DNA of 64,000 bases, from assembly GCF_004210295.1 (NCBI RefSeq), contig NZ_SDAK01000001.1, positions 1,178,001 to 1,242,000 of the forward strand, read 5' to 3'. The stretch is from Lactococcus sp. S-13. GTDB taxonomy: Bacteria > Bacillota > Bacilli > Lactobacillales > Streptococcaceae. The first letter of the stretch is position 1. Each line of letters starts with the position of its first letter. The translations under genes were made by a program, and so were the position numbers. This document shows, piece by piece, positions 47,980-57,015 of the stretch. The notes under the pieces were generated by a model. The model made no database searches and was not told the origin of the DNA. It saw nothing but the letters and a program-made list of their open reading frames with translations.

Positions 47980-49683
47980 TCAAAAACGATTCCCCGTTTT
48001 CAAACGCAGTTTTTCCAGCAAAAGCTTGTTAATTCCCTTAGGATTTTGCGCCTTGATAATCGCATAAGCATAGCTAAAACCAAAAGGTTTGGGCGTATAA
48101 GCGATGAAGCGTTCTTGCCAATCCGTCGGAGCAAATTTTTTCTTTGCCTGATAGAGCCCTTTGAAACCATAAACTCCATTCATATTTTCATAAATAAATT
48201 GCATCAGCTGCGTCGTCATCGAATTATCCTGCCCCCCTTCAATGTTCGCCAGCGGACACAATCCCAAATTTCCCCAAAGCACCCCATCTTCTCGCATTTT
48301 AGTAAAGGCGTCAAACATGATCACCTCCATTGTTCCATTTGGCGCATCTGACAGTCGTCTTGTCACGTCAGCCATATAAGCCTGCCCCTTCTCGTAAGGC
48401 ACGAACACCACCAAAGCAATCGGCTTACCCGTCGCATCTTTCGCATAAAAATAACGCCGATTGTGCGGATTTTCTAAAGCTAAATCTCCCAACATAAAGC
48501 CCAATTCAGCCCCTTTTTGTTTGAACCACTCATGTGAAATATGCTGGAAAGCCTGCTCAATTGCCACATCTCGGTGAACAAGTGGCTGATATTCCGCCAC
48601 TTCAATCCCCAAGCGCCGCGCGTGATTGATATTCGCCCGTACCTTCGCCGCCTTTTTCCCTTTCAAATCATAATTAGCCAGCTCAATACACGCATCCTCA
48701 CCAATCTTGACCAGCCCAAAGCCAAATTCCTCATAAACGTGCCGCAATTTTTCTGTAATGTCTAGAAAAAGCAATTTCCAACCATTTTTATGAGCAAATC
48801 GAGTAATCTCTCCCATAAAAACAATCGCATTTTCCTCCTGACAAATCAAATCCCCACACACGACCAACACATTATTGACCACCATATAAGCAATCACACC
48901 ATCAGTCATTTCACCAAAAAAATACTGCTTATCCTTGGACAAAGCCAAATAAGCCATCGGATTTTGCCCATATTCATGCACCAAACTCAAAACCCGAGCC
49001 CGCTCGCGCCCATTAACAATCGGATTGATCACCAAAGGCTTCAAAAGCAAAATAAAAGCAATAATCAACGAAATCCAACTCATTGCAATCAAAGTCACCG
49101 TATAAAGAAAATTCATATGCGAAACAAAATAAGCATCCTGCGTATCCATCAACACCAAAAAACGCACCGAATGTTTCAAAGCCAACCAAAAATTAGCCGT
49201 CCCCGCATAATCACGCCGCAAAAAAGTCAAACTCAAAATCGCATTAAATAAAGCCAGCCCAAAAGGAATCAAACTTAACCCCAAAGCCTGCCAAGTTTCA
49301 CGCCGCTTTGGCACTCGCCTAAAATCCTTCGCCGTCACCCCCAAAACAAGCAAAATAAATAAAGAAACCAAAGAAAACAGCGAAAAAACAGTCCCCGTAT
49401 AGTAGAGATGCAAGGCAAACAACATTGACTGACCAATCATCCCCAAAACCCACGCCGAACGCACCCGCCGGTACAAATTAACCGAAACCAAAAGCCCCAA
49501 GACACCAACCGTGAACGCCAATAACCGATGCGCCATCAAGCCATAAGGGGCCACATAATTATAAAAACTCTCTGCTTGAAAAGGTCGCCAATGTCGTAAA
49601 TAAATCCCGGCCACACTCATCAAACTCATCAAAACCGACAAAAAAATCGCAATATCTTGTAAAATACTTCTCAAACGAAACAT
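47980..49683 (-). CDS. DUF2156 membrane protein (MprF C-terminal domain type)
   Basis: 567 residues: about six membrane segments in the first 230 residues, then a cytoplasmic tandem-GNAT DUF2156 domain (FFGEMTDGVIAYMVVNNVLV, RANINHARRLGIEVAEYQPL, DVTRRLSDAPNGTMEVIMFD). The C-terminal half matches the catalytic domain of phosphatidylglycerol lysyltransferase. The full 14-TM flippase of MprF is absent, so it may be a stand-alone aminoacyl-lipid synthase or another acyl/aminoacyl transferase. Confidence 0.87.
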   Translation of the reverse strand: MFRLRSILQDIAIFLSVLMSLMSVAGIYLRHWRPFQAESFYNYVAPYGLMAHRLLAFTVGVLGLLVSVNLYRRVRSAWVLGMIGQSMLFALHLYYTGTVFSLFSLVSLFILLVLGVTAKDFRRVPKRRETWQALGLSLIPFGLALFNAILSLTFLRRDYAGTANFWLALKHSVRFLVLMDTQDAYFVSHMNFLYTVTLIAMSWISLIIAFILLLKPLVINPIVNGRERARVLSLVHEYGQNPMAYLALSKDKQYFFGEMTDGVIAYMVVNNVLVVCGDLICQEENAIVFMGEITRFAHKNGWKLLFLDITEKLRHVYEEFGFGLVKIGEDACIELANYDLKGKKAAKVRANINHARRLGIEVAEYQPLVHRDVAIEQAFQHISHEWFKQKGAELGFMLGDLALENPHNRRYFYAKDATGKPIALVVFVPYEKGQAYMADVTRRLSDAPNGTMEVIMFDAFTKMREDGVLWGNLGLCPLANIEGGQDNSMTTQLMQFIYENMNGVYGFKGLYQAKKKFAPTDWQERFIAYTPKPFGFSYAYAIIKAQNPKGINKLLLEKLRLKTGNRF

Positions 49684-49763
49684 AAAACTTCTTCCTAACT
49701 AGTAAGTTATACTAAGTTTATCATGAAATGACCAAATTTAAAATTCTTACCCCACCTTTCAGC

Positions 49764-49794
49764 CAAAAAAAGCCCAAGTCAAAGACTTGAACTT
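49764..49794 (-). terminator. Terminator of the orphan unit
   Basis: AAGTTCAAGTC-ttt-GACTTGGGCTT: 11 pairs with two G-U, then T6 more on the minus strand. Confidence 0.85.
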
Positions 49795-49801
49795 CTTTTA
49801 C

Positions 49802-49873
49802 CTAGCTTTCGCCAGATGAGGGAATTTTTACAAAAAACTTGTAAACATAGTCAAAAGCTTTTTTCCAAATCAT
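49802..49873 (-). CDS. Possible 23-residue small protein
   Basis: MIWKKAFDYVYKFFVKIPSS then GES, stop TAG. Basic and aromatic, amphipathic. No clear Shine-Dalgarno (TTTGG only), so the coding call is weak; it lies wholly inside the orphan transcript, 7 nt before its terminator. Confidence 0.3.
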   Translation of the reverse strand: MIWKKAFDYVYKFFVKIPSSGES

Positions 49874-50031
49874 TGAGACCAAAGCTTATCTTAAATATTT
49901 AACGAAGTATCCTTTTAATTCCTGGTTTTCTAATTCAGTTTTATATTTTTGCAAAAATACACTAAATTATCTACCATTCCTAAATTATAAACCTTTTTCT
50001 AAATTTTCGCAATAATTTATCTTATAAAATA

Positions 50032-50058
50032 AAAAACCTGTTATAATAACAGATTTTT
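50032..50058 (-). terminator. Terminator of the infC-rpmI-rplT operon
   Basis: AAAAATCTGTTA / TAACAGGTTTTT (one mismatch/wobble, 3-nt loop), T-rich on the minus strand, 9 nt after the rplT stop. Confidence 0.85.
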
Positions 50059-50066
50059 CATTTAAA

Positions 50067-50426
50067 TTATTTAGCCAAAGCTTTTTTAGCAGCATCAGCG
50101 AGTGTAGTGAATGCAGCAGCATCAGCAACAGCCAAGTCAGCAAGCATTTTACGGTTCACTTCGATGTCAGCCAATTTCAAACCATGCATCAATTTGCTGT
50201 ATGAAAGACCATTCATACGTGCAGCTGCATTGATACGTGCAATCCACAATTTACGGAAGTCGCGTTTCTTTTGACGACGATCGCGGAATGCGTAGTAGTA
50301 TGAGTTCATGACTTGCTCTTTAGCAGTCTTGAAGAGTTTATGTTTAGCTCCGTAGTAACCTTTAGCGAGCTTTAAAATACGTTTACGGCGTTTGCGAGTT
50401 GCAACGCTACCTTTAACACGTGCCAT
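50067..50426 (-). CDS. rplT: Ribosomal protein L20
   Basis: 119 residues, highly basic N-terminus ([20 protein letters not shown]), conserved [20 protein letters not shown] and [20 protein letters not shown]. Large-subunit assembly protein and the known autorepressor of this operon in Firmicutes through the infC leader. Third gene of the operon. Confidence 0.98.
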   Translation of the reverse strand: MARVKGSVATRKRRKRILKLAKGYYGAKHKLFKTAKEQVMNSYYYAFRDRRQKKRDFRKLWIARINAAARMNGLSYSKLMHGLKLADIEVNRKMLADLAVADAAAFTTLADAAKKALAK

Positions 50427-50591
50427 GTGTGTTCTCCTTAATTCTTAGTAATTTTTATTTTGTCATCCGACAAACTTATTTTTTAATTTCATATGGAGCA
50501 GGGAACTTAATGCTACTTATTGATTTCAAAAACTAATAAGCCTATTTAATTACCCCTAGTTGCTTACGCTCCTATGACGTTTATCCTTGCG

Positions 50592-50669
50592 GCTTAACGC
50601 ATAGTCCCCCTCAGCATAGCTTCGGGGCTTGCTCCAATGCAGCGAACAGTGTTCGCTTAACGCATAGTC
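50592..50669. repeat. 15-bp direct repeat spanning the rpmI 3' end
   Basis: GCTTAACGCATAGTC at 50592-50606 and 50655-50669; the second copy holds the rpmI stop and last codons. Between them are stems GCGAAC/GTTCGC and AGCCCCGAAGCT. It looks like a duplication of the gene end with an inserted spacer, in the 230-nt rpmI-rplT gap. Confidence 0.75.
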
Positions 50670-50857
50670 GCAACCATGCGACGGATACGTTTGAAGTCAC
50701 CTTTTGAAACCATACCAGATTTACGAAGTTGACGACGTTGTTTTACAGTTTTACCGTGGAAACGGTGAGAAGTGTAAGCGTGGAAGCGTTTAAGACCGCC
50801 TGAACCTGTACGTTTAAAACGTTTAGCAGATGCACGGTGAGTTTTTTGTTTTGGCAT
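50657..50857 (-). CDS. rpmI: Ribosomal protein L35
   Basis: 66 residues, [20 protein letters not shown], typical L35 with [20 protein letters not shown]. Second gene of the operon. RBS AAGGAG before ATG. Confidence 0.98.
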   Translation of the reverse strand: MPKQKTHRASAKRFKRTGSGGLKRFHAYTSHRFHGKTVKQRRQLRKSGMVSKGDFKRIRRMVATMR

Positions 50858-50887
50858 TATAATTCTCCTTAATTAAATATTGAAGGC

Positions 50888-51412
50888 TTAACCCTTCTTG
50901 ATAGGCGCAAGTTGTAAGAACATTTGACGACCATCCATTTTGGCTCTTTGTTCAACGACAGCAACTTCTTTCGTTGCTTGCGCAAACTTGTCCATCACTT
51001 GACGACCCACATCTTGGTGAGTAATCATCCGACCTTTAAATCGGATTGAAACCTTAACCTTATCCCCTTTTTCAAGGAACTTGATGGCTTGACGAAGTTT
51101 TGTATCAAAGTCGTTTTGGTCAATAACTGGTGACAAACGGACTTCTTTCACAGAAACAACGGTTTGCTTTTTCTTGGCTTCTTTTTGCTTTTTCTTTTGC
51201 TCAAACATGAATTTTGTATAATCCATGATTTTTGCAACAGGTGGCTCTTGGTTGGAAATCAGAACCAAATCCATGTTAAGAGCTTCAGCTTGCATCAGCG
51301 CCTCAGACGTTGGTGTGACACCTAATTGTTCACCCTCAGCGCCGATTAGACGAACCTCACGAGCACGGATTGCACCGTTCATCATAGGTTTTCTATTGTC
51401 TTGTTTAGCTAT
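50888..51412 (-). CDS. infC: Translation initiation factor IF-3 with AUA start codon
   Basis: About 174 residues. The conserved N-terminus [20 protein letters not shown] begins 11 codons inside; the upstream in-frame codons read [16 protein letters not shown] (51412-51410) is preceded by GAAGGAG 6 nt upstream, whereas the first ATG (51385) has no RBS. Rare AUU/AUC/AUA starts are a known autoregulatory trait of infC because IF-3 rejects non-canonical starts. C-terminal [20 protein letters not shown] and [16 protein letters not shown] complete the two-domain protein. Confidence 0.93.
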   Translation of the reverse strand: MAKQDNRKPMMNGAIRAREVRLIGAEGEQLGVTPTSEALMQAEALNMDLVLISNQEPPVAKIMDYTKFMFEQKKKQKEAKKKQTVVSVKEVRLSPVIDQNDFDTKLRQAIKFLEKGDKVKVSIRFKGRMITHQDVGRQVMDKFAQATKEVAVVEQRAKMDGRQMFLQLAPIKKG

Positions 51413-51588
51413 GTTCGTTCTCCTTCTAATTAGAATGCTTCTAACAATAATATGTTAGAAAATAAAGAAAAACAAAAGCGGAACGACAATCTCGCCCCGC
51501 TCATGAAAACATTCGTTTTGAATAATTCCATTCGTTTGCCCAGGGCTATAACCACTAAGGCGAGAAGCGGGTGCTTCTGCTTTTCAAC
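51413..51588 (-). ncRNA. infC leader (L20-type attenuator)
   Basis: Between promoter and infC. A stem AGAAGC-accc-GCTTCT is followed by GCCCTGGGC-like pairing and, near 51473-51504, AGCGGggCG / CGttCCGCT with a T-rich tail, a terminator-like stem. Such leaders control infC-rpmI-rplT by L20 binding in Firmicutes; here the function is inferred from position and layout. Confidence 0.65.
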
Positions 51589-51594
51589 TCTACC

Positions 51595-51623
51595 ATTCTA
51601 TCAATTATTTTTACTTCTGTCAA
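51595..51623 (-). promoter_or_regulatory. infC operon promoter
   Basis: TTGACA, 17-nt spacer, TAGAAT on the minus strand, about 175 nt upstream of the infC ATA. The rest of the gap up to 51871 holds an AAAGGAG-like box near 51761 but no supported gene. Confidence 0.8.
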
Positions 51624-51871
51624 GTTTTTTCTCTTTACCCTCTGCTTCTTTTACGAACTCTACCCTTTCACTTCTCAAAATAAGAAAATAATAACAAAAT
51701 TTCTCATATCATTTATAAAGATAATAAAAAAATGATAAAATAATGATAACAAACTAAAGAAAGGAGTCGAATCAGCGAAAACCTAGCTTCCAGCATTCGG
51801 CCTCTCAAAGAACAATGACTAAATTAACCCTATTTAATCAACTGAAAATCTTTATAGAAAGGAAATTCAAT

Positions 51872-52417
51872 ATGCCTGCATTAGATTTATCCCACCTCAA
51901 CGAAGAAATCAAAAAAACACAAAACTGGTCTAACCATCGCAAGCAAATGTATGCCAAAGGACTGTTGCACGAACTCTACATCACCGATGGCTCCTCCAAC
52001 GCTGAGCATTCCATTATCCCCGCAAGTGATCGGGCTTCAACTGCTCACCTGGTCAGTGAAATCCTCGATCAACTCTTAGCTTTTGACGGAATTTCTCTCA
52101 TCAATCAAGAACTTGAAAGTCAGACCGCAAATGCTGCAAAAATTCAGTTTCCTCACCTTCTTATGCTTAGCGACCAGCCTGGTATTCAATACATTTTAAA
52201 TTCAAATATCTGGCTCAAAGTCCTCAATGACAAGGAACGTACTTTGGCCTTAGTCGTTACTGGTGATTTAACTGGCAATTTCACCTTTTACACCGAAAAA
52301 ATTGACGGTAGTTTTGAGCAAAATACACTATTCTTCAATAAAAATGGGATCTATTGCCTCAACAAACCAAATGTAGATGTGCTACATTTGACAGATCATG
52401 CTCTCCAAATTAACTAA
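51872..52417 (+). CDS. Hypothetical 181-residue protein
   Basis: Soluble protein (MPALDLSHLNEEIKKTQNWS; later LVVTGDLTGNFTFYTEKIDG). No family recognised and no membrane segment. The ATG at 51872 has AAAGGAAA upstream; a longer frame from 51815 lacks an RBS. Divergent from infC, ends in a bidirectional terminator. Confidence 0.7.
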   Translation: MPALDLSHLNEEIKKTQNWSNHRKQMYAKGLLHELYITDGSSNAEHSIIPASDRASTAHLVSEILDQLLAFDGISLINQELESQTANAAKIQFPHLLMLSDQPGIQYILNSNIWLKVLNDKERTLALVVTGDLTGNFTFYTEKIDGSFEQNTLFFNKNGIYCLNKPNVDVLHLTDHALQIN

Positions 52418-52446
52418 AAAAAAACGGACAAACTCCGTTTTTTTAA
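52415..52446. terminator. Bidirectional terminator
   Basis: AAAAACGGA-caaac-TCCGTTTTT between convergent genes, A/T runs both sides. Confidence 0.88.
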
Positions 52447-53138
52447 TTTTTGTTTCTCCAAAAATCAAAGAAATCCTGAATCTGATTAAACTCAAAATCG
52501 GCAATCGTTTCTTTTTCAGGGCCAATATAGGCTGTTTTTAAGCCCAACTTTCGCGCAGGGGCAATATCATGCTCCAATAAATCACCGACCATTAAAGTCT
52601 CTTGCGCCACAAAATTTTCTCGCTCTAAAACAGTCTTAAAAGCTCGGGGATCAGGTTTCAAAAAACCTGTTTCTCCAGAAATATAAAGTGGGAAGCGCTC
52701 CTCCAAACCTGCTCGCCGTAATTTTTCTCGTTGTTCCACTCGACCGCCATTGGTCAAAATCGCTAGCTTATGCCCCTGAGCAAGCTTTTCTAATTGCCCA
52801 TTCAGATTTTCATCCGGTTCAATCTGATGATGTAAAGTTGTCAAAAATCGCTTAAAAAATCCTTTAATATAAGCATCCTCAAATTCCAAATCAAACGCCT
52901 CCAAAGTTAACCGCAACCGCTCCTCACGAAATTTTTCAATCAACATTTTTCGCTCATGGACTTGTGGCCAAAGTAGCTCATCAAACTCATGGTAAAGGCT
53001 CATAAAACGCTCAAGTTCTGATTCAGAAAACTGAAAATCTTCGCTAAAAAGTTTGCGATGTGCGCTCTCCCAATATTTTTCTTTAAAAGGAAAAAGTGTA
53101 TTATCCCAATCAAAAATAATATTTTTAATTTCTGTCAT
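52443..53138 (-). CDS. HAD-family hydrolase, YjjG/nucleotidase-like
   Basis: 231 residues. Motif I FDWDNTLFPF (D-x-D), motif II LTNGGRVEQ, Lys in TGFLKPDPRAF and motif IV MVGDLLEHDIAPARKLG. The helical cap (residues 20-90) fits the subfamily of pyrimidine 5'-nucleotidases such as YjjG. Exact substrate not known. Confidence 0.9.
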   Translation of the reverse strand: MTEIKNIIFDWDNTLFPFKEKYWESAHRKLFSEDFQFSESELERFMSLYHEFDELLWPQVHERKMLIEKFREERLRLTLEAFDLEFEDAYIKGFFKRFLTTLHHQIEPDENLNGQLEKLAQGHKLAILTNGGRVEQREKLRRAGLEERFPLYISGETGFLKPDPRAFKTVLERENFVAQETLMVGDLLEHDIAPARKLGLKTAYIGPEKETIADFEFNQIQDFFDFWRNKN

Positions 53139-53194
53139 TTATCAGCCTACTCTCATTTTTATCTCATTTTAACAATTTTTTAGCTGATTCACAA

Positions 53195-53231
53195 GAAAAA
53201 AGAATAAGAAATCAATAGAATTCTTATTCTC
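53195..53231 (-). terminator. mnmG terminator
   Basis: AGAATAAGAA / TTCTTATTCT, 10-bp perfect stem, 10-nt loop, T6 on the minus strand. Confidence 0.85.
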
Positions 53232-53243
53232 ATTACTCAAGGT

Positions 53244-55121
53244 TTATTTTCCTTCTAGATATACCATCAAGATGCTGATATCTGCAGGATTTACACCAGA
53301 AATTCGGCTGGCTTGTCCAAGAGTTTCTGGATTGATTTTTTTGAATTTTTGTCTCGCCTCAGTCGCAATAGAATCCAACTTGTCCCAGTCCATATTTTTA
53401 GGGATACGTTTTGCTTCTAAGCGGTGCATTTTTTCCACCTGCTCCATCGCTTTTTTGATGTAGCCTTCATAAGTAATTTCTGTTTCAATCAGCTCAATGA
53501 CAGTGCGGTCAATAAGTTCAGGTGCTGGCCCGATAAAATTCAAGACCTCTTTATAGTGTACCTCTGGACGTTTTAAGAAATCAGCCCCACTCAGCGCATC
53601 TTTAATTGGACCAAAGCCCATCATTCCCAACTTTTCCTGTGTTTCAGGGAAAGGTTTCAATTTTTCAGTGTTTAAACGTTTCATTTCACGATCAAATTGA
53701 GCCATTTTATTTTGATAAATTTCCCATTGACGATCTGAAACGAGACCAACTTGACGTCCAAGCTCTGTCAAGCGATGGTCCGCGTTGTCATGGCGCAAAA
53801 TCAGGCGATATTCAGCACGAGAAGTGAGCAAGCGATAAGGTTCAAGCGTTCCCTTAGTCACCAAGTCATCAATCATTACCCCGATATAAGCTTCGCTGCG
53901 TTTCAAGATAAACTCTGGTTTACCTTGCACTTTAAGCGCTGCGTTAATCCCAGCAATCAAACCTTGCCCTGCTGCTTCTTCATAGCCAGAAGTTCCATTT
54001 GTTTGCCCAGCTGTAAAAAGTCCTGAAATCAGCTTTGTTTCCAAAGTTGGACGAAGTTGGTGAGGCATGACCACATCATACTCGATGGCATAACCAGAGC
54101 GCATCATTTGTGCGTTTTCGAGTCCTGGGATTGAACGCACTAAATCAAATTGGACATCCTCAGGCATGGAAGTCGAAAGTCCACCAATATAGACTTCTTC
54201 TGTATAGCGTCCTTCTGGCTCAAGGAAAAGTTGATGACGTGGTTTGTCAGCAAAACGAGTAATTTTATCCTCAATAGATGGACAATAACGTGGGCCTACT
54301 CCTTTGACGATTCCAGAGAAAAGTGGTGCCCGATGCAAATTTTCCCGCAAAATCGTGTGACTATTTTCTGTCGTATAAGTCAACCAACATGGGATTTGAT
54401 CTTTCAGATAATCTTCATCACGGCTTGTAAAACTGAAATGATTTGGTGCTTCATCACCTGGCTGAATCTCTGTTTTATCATAATCAATCGAACTTGCTAG
54501 TACACGCGGTGGTGTCCCTGTCTTAAAACGACCAATCTCAAAACCGAGATTACGTAAATTATCTGCTAGACCAATTGATGAGAGTGAATTGTTTGGACCA
54601 GATGAATATTTCAACTCACCAATAATAATTTCTCCTCGAAGAGCTGTCCCTGTCGTAATAATAACTGATTTAGCACGGTAATGTGTCCCTGTGGCTGTTC
54701 GTACACCAATCACCTGTGTTTTGTCTTCGTTAACCAAAAGTTCTTCAACCATCCCTTGACGAAGGGTCAAGTTTTCTTGATCAGACACTGTATTTTTCAT
54801 TTCCAGGGCATACTCATCTTTGTCTGCTTGAGCGCGTAACGCACGGACAGCAGGTCCTTTACCCGTATTGAGCATTTTCATCTGGATATAGGTTTTGTCA
54901 ATATTACGCCCCATTTCACCACCGAGTGCATCAATCTCTCGCACTACGATGCCTTTAGCAGAGCCTCCAATGGAAGGGTTACATGGCATGAAAGCCACCA
55001 TATTCAGATTGATGGTCAATAGCAGAGTTTTGCAACCCATGCGAGCTGCAGCTAAACTGGCTTCAACACCAGCGTGTCCCGCCCCGACGACGATGACATC
55101 ATAATTTTCTTGAAATTCCAT
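53244..55121 (-). CDS. mnmG: tRNA uridine 5-carboxymethylaminomethyl modification enzyme
   Basis: With MnmE it modifies U34 of certain tRNAs. FAD motif [20 protein letters not shown] at the N-terminus, [20 protein letters not shown] (with the conserved Cys-Asn-Pro-Ser), a second nucleotide motif [20 protein letters not shown] near residue 370, and the helical C-terminus ([19 protein letters not shown]). The ATG at 55121 gives 625 residues; an ATG at 55139 with AAAAGGG is an alternative. Confidence 0.96.
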   Translation of the reverse strand: MEFQENYDVIVVGAGHAGVEASLAAARMGCKTLLLTINLNMVAFMPCNPSIGGSAKGIVVREIDALGGEMGRNIDKTYIQMKMLNTGKGPAVRALRAQADKDEYALEMKNTVSDQENLTLRQGMVEELLVNEDKTQVIGVRTATGTHYRAKSVIITTGTALRGEIIIGELKYSSGPNNSLSSIGLADNLRNLGFEIGRFKTGTPPRVLASSIDYDKTEIQPGDEAPNHFSFTSRDEDYLKDQIPCWLTYTTENSHTILRENLHRAPLFSGIVKGVGPRYCPSIEDKITRFADKPRHQLFLEPEGRYTEEVYIGGLSTSMPEDVQFDLVRSIPGLENAQMMRSGYAIEYDVVMPHQLRPTLETKLISGLFTAGQTNGTSGYEEAAGQGLIAGINAALKVQGKPEFILKRSEAYIGVMIDDLVTKGTLEPYRLLTSRAEYRLILRHDNADHRLTELGRQVGLVSDRQWEIYQNKMAQFDREMKRLNTEKLKPFPETQEKLGMMGFGPIKDALSGADFLKRPEVHYKEVLNFIGPAPELIDRTVIELIETEITYEGYIKKAMEQVEKMHRLEAKRIPKNMDWDKLDSIATEARQKFKKINPETLGQASRISGVNPADISILMVYLEGK

Positions 55122-55215
55122 TTTTTCTTTGCAAATCATTAGATTTGCCCTTTTCTTGTAAATTTTTAATAAGTTCTCAGTTGTTGGTAAACTTCTCAGC
55201 GAAACTTTTACAAAC

Positions 55216-55318
55216 AAAAAAGCCAAAGCTGTGAAAAATATGTCAAAAACGCCTTCTCTTTCGTAAGCATCACCTGCTCACGGCTTCAAAAGTTTTTTTC
55301 ATATTTTCCCGAGCTTTG
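55216..55318 (-). other. Long folded element before mnmG
   Basis: Minus strand: AAAGCT / AGCTTT at the outer edges, then AAAATATG / CATATTTT and GCC / GGC, with an inner hairpin GTGAGCA-ggtga-TGCTTAC. The outer stem is followed by GGCT6. It is either a branched terminator for the gene at 55408 or a leader of mnmG. Confidence 0.6.
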
Positions 55319-55407
55319 ACCATCGAGTTCTTTATAAGATACTGATATTTTAACTCATTTTTTACAATTTTTCAAGAGAAACTTTTCACTTATTAGGCAA
55401 AAACAAC

Positions 55408-56001
55408 TTATACTGTTTCTTCCATTTCTCGGTACAACACTTGATTTTTTGTATCGGTCACAGGGAGAATGCTTTGACCAAGCATGATTCGATCTTTAGT
55501 TTGATCAGTCGGATCATGGACGCCCGAATAATCAACGGACCCATCAGAGTGTATCACTGGAATAGCACTTCCTTTAGGATAGAGTGCTAAAATTTTTTCA
55601 GTTGCGCTGTTATCAATAGATAAATTGAGGTAAGGAAGTGCTGTTTCAGCGTTTAATCCTCCAAAAATAAGTTCGTATTGTTGGCGTTCAATCGTTGCTA
55701 TCGAACCTGAAATGAGAATTTCTTGAGCAGTGCTTGACACAGATTTGTTTCGCCAGATACCAGTGAGTGTTGTAAAGTTTCCATCTTTTACTTCATCAAC
55801 AAGAATATTTAAACCATCCTGTTCGTCAGCTTCTTCATTTTCGCTAACTGGACTATTTTCTGCATTTGTGCCCATTTCTGTCTGGTTATCCAATAAAGAA
55901 TTTTCAGTGCGTTGCTGTCGTACACTAAAGAATAAAGCCACGGCAAGTAGCGTGACCAACAACACCAAAAAACCATCTAAAAGAATCAGCGTTCGTTTCA
56001 T
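55408..56001 (-). CDS. Anchored extracytoplasmic protein, DUF6287-like
   Basis: 197 residues: N-terminal membrane anchor (LILLDGFLVLLVTLLAVALF, residues 5-25), an acidic linker, then GLNILVDEVKDGNFTTLTGI-WRN, which resembles the DUF6287 domain of streptococcal surface lipoproteins. No lipobox Cys. Function unknown. RBS AGGAGGGGG before the ATG. Confidence 0.65.
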   Translation of the reverse strand: MKRTLILLDGFLVLLVTLLAVALFFSVRQQRTENSLLDNQTEMGTNAENSPVSENEEADEQDGLNILVDEVKDGNFTTLTGIWRNKSVSSTAQEILISGSIATIERQQYELIFGGLNAETALPYLNLSIDNSATEKILALYPKGSAIPVIHSDGSVDYSGVHDPTDQTKDRIMLGQSILPVTDTKNQVLYREMEETV

Positions 56002-56093
56002 AGCCCCCTCCTAACATTAGAATTTCATTATAAAATAATTATAAACTATTTTTCAGAAAATTTCTAATAAAATACCTGATTTGCCACAAAAAT

Positions 56094-56128
56094 AAAAAAA
56101 GAAAGTCTTCACAAAGAAGAACTTTCTC
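56094..56128 (-). terminator. Terminator of the DUF1033 gene
   Basis: GAAAGTtcTTC / GAAgACTTTC with T7 on the minus strand. Confidence 0.8.
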
Positions 56129-56131
56129 ATT

Positions 56132-56500
56132 TTAATTATCATTTTTCATGGAACAAAAACGCTCAGGCAGATCACTTGATTTTTTACTGTAACCTGCTCG
56201 CTTTCTCTCTAAGGGGATAGCGTGCCAGTCTTCAAGCAAAGCAATACTATGGTAACGTTGCAGATAGCCTACGCATTCCTCGCACCATTCTTCATCACCA
56301 GTTTTCCAAAAAGCAGTCTGCAAACCAGATTTACTAGTGTATTCTTTAAAACTTTTAGCTAATTCAAACCACTCTTTTTTGTACCATTTTAAAGCTTTGT
56401 AAAAATCATCAAACTCATCTACTGAAACTATATCTTCTTTCCAGCCCTCAAAGAACCACCATGGCTCATCGGTGCCGTACATCGTAACAACTCTATACAT
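56132..56500 (-). CDS. DUF1033 family protein
   Basis: About 122 residues. MYRVVTMYGTDEPWWFFEGW with the following EDI and EWFELAKSFKEY match DUF1033, a small Lactobacillales family of unknown role. A CEEC pair (WCEECVGYL) is kept. The ATG at 56500 with AGAAGAAGAG is preferred over upstream codons in the same frame. Confidence 0.8.
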   Translation of the reverse strand: MYRVVTMYGTDEPWWFFEGWKEDIVSVDEFDDFYKALKWYKKEWFELAKSFKEYTSKSGLQTAFWKTGDEEWCEECVGYLQRYHSIALLEDWHAIPLERKRAGYSKKSSDLPERFCSMKNDN

Positions 56501-56592
56501 CTCTTCTTCTTTCCGCTGTTTAGCTCTTTTCGTTTGCAAACCTATTCTAGCGGATTTTTTTATTTTTTTAAACTAATTTGCTCAGGATTTGA

Positions 56593-57015
56593 TTATTTTT
56601 TGAACACGGTCAATTCAGACTGCTGTTCTTCTACTGTTTTTAGACAAAAATTCCAAAATTCTTGCAGGCGCTCTTTTTCCTCATTCAGGTGAAGGATACC
56701 AATGACCGCTTCAAAACCTGTCGAAATTCGGTAAGTGACCACATCAGTGTTTTTAGCTGTTGTTTTAGAATGAGCATTACGACCTCGCTTGAAATAGGTC
56801 AGTTCGTAATCATTCAAAAATTCTGCCTCACTCATTGCTTCAATAATTTTTGCTTGAGCTTTTGCTGACACAAATCGTGTTGCATTTTTTTGCAAAATTG
56901 CTGGTTTCGTCAGTCCTTTCGTCAGCAAATAATCTCGGACCAAAACTTCGTAAACTGCATCACCAATATAGGCAAGAGCGATTCCATTTAACAGTTCTGC
57001 TTGTTGTTTATTCAC
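56593..57015 (-). CDS. mrnC: Mini-ribonuclease III
   Basis: About 140 residues, the catalytic RNase III fold without ds[23 protein letters not shown] carries the catalytic Asp region and [20 protein letters not shown] the conserved basic loop; [10 protein letters not shown] carries the Glu. Processes 23S rRNA in Bacillus. The GTG at 57015 overlaps the cysS stop by eight bases (family length fits). A dispersed motif copy lies inside the gene near 56920-56935. Confidence 0.93.
   Translation of the reverse strand: MNKQQAELLNGIALAYIGDAVYEVLVRDYLLTKGLTKPAILQKNATRFVSAKAQAKIIEAMSEAEFLNDYELTYFKRGRNAHSKTTAKNTDVVTYRISTGFEAVIGILHLNEEKERLQEFWNFCLKTVEEQQSELTVFKK

Larger units (their letters stand above)
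49764..49977 (-). ncRNA. Orphan transcription unit (sRNA or small-protein mRNA)
   Basis: Minus strand: TTGCGA (50012-50007), 17-nt spacer, TATAAT (49989-49984), predicted start near 49977. It ends at the terminator 49764-49794. About 210 nt, no long frame. It holds the 23-codon ORF listed separately. The preceding part (to 49900) also resembles a coding remnant (FLQKYKTELENQELKGYFVK) without start codon. The rest of the gap 49684-49763 shows nothing clear. Confidence 0.5.

Noticed and set aside
50888-51385. infC starting at the first ATG
   Set aside because: No RBS before it, and IF-3 homologues include the residues encoded from the ATA.
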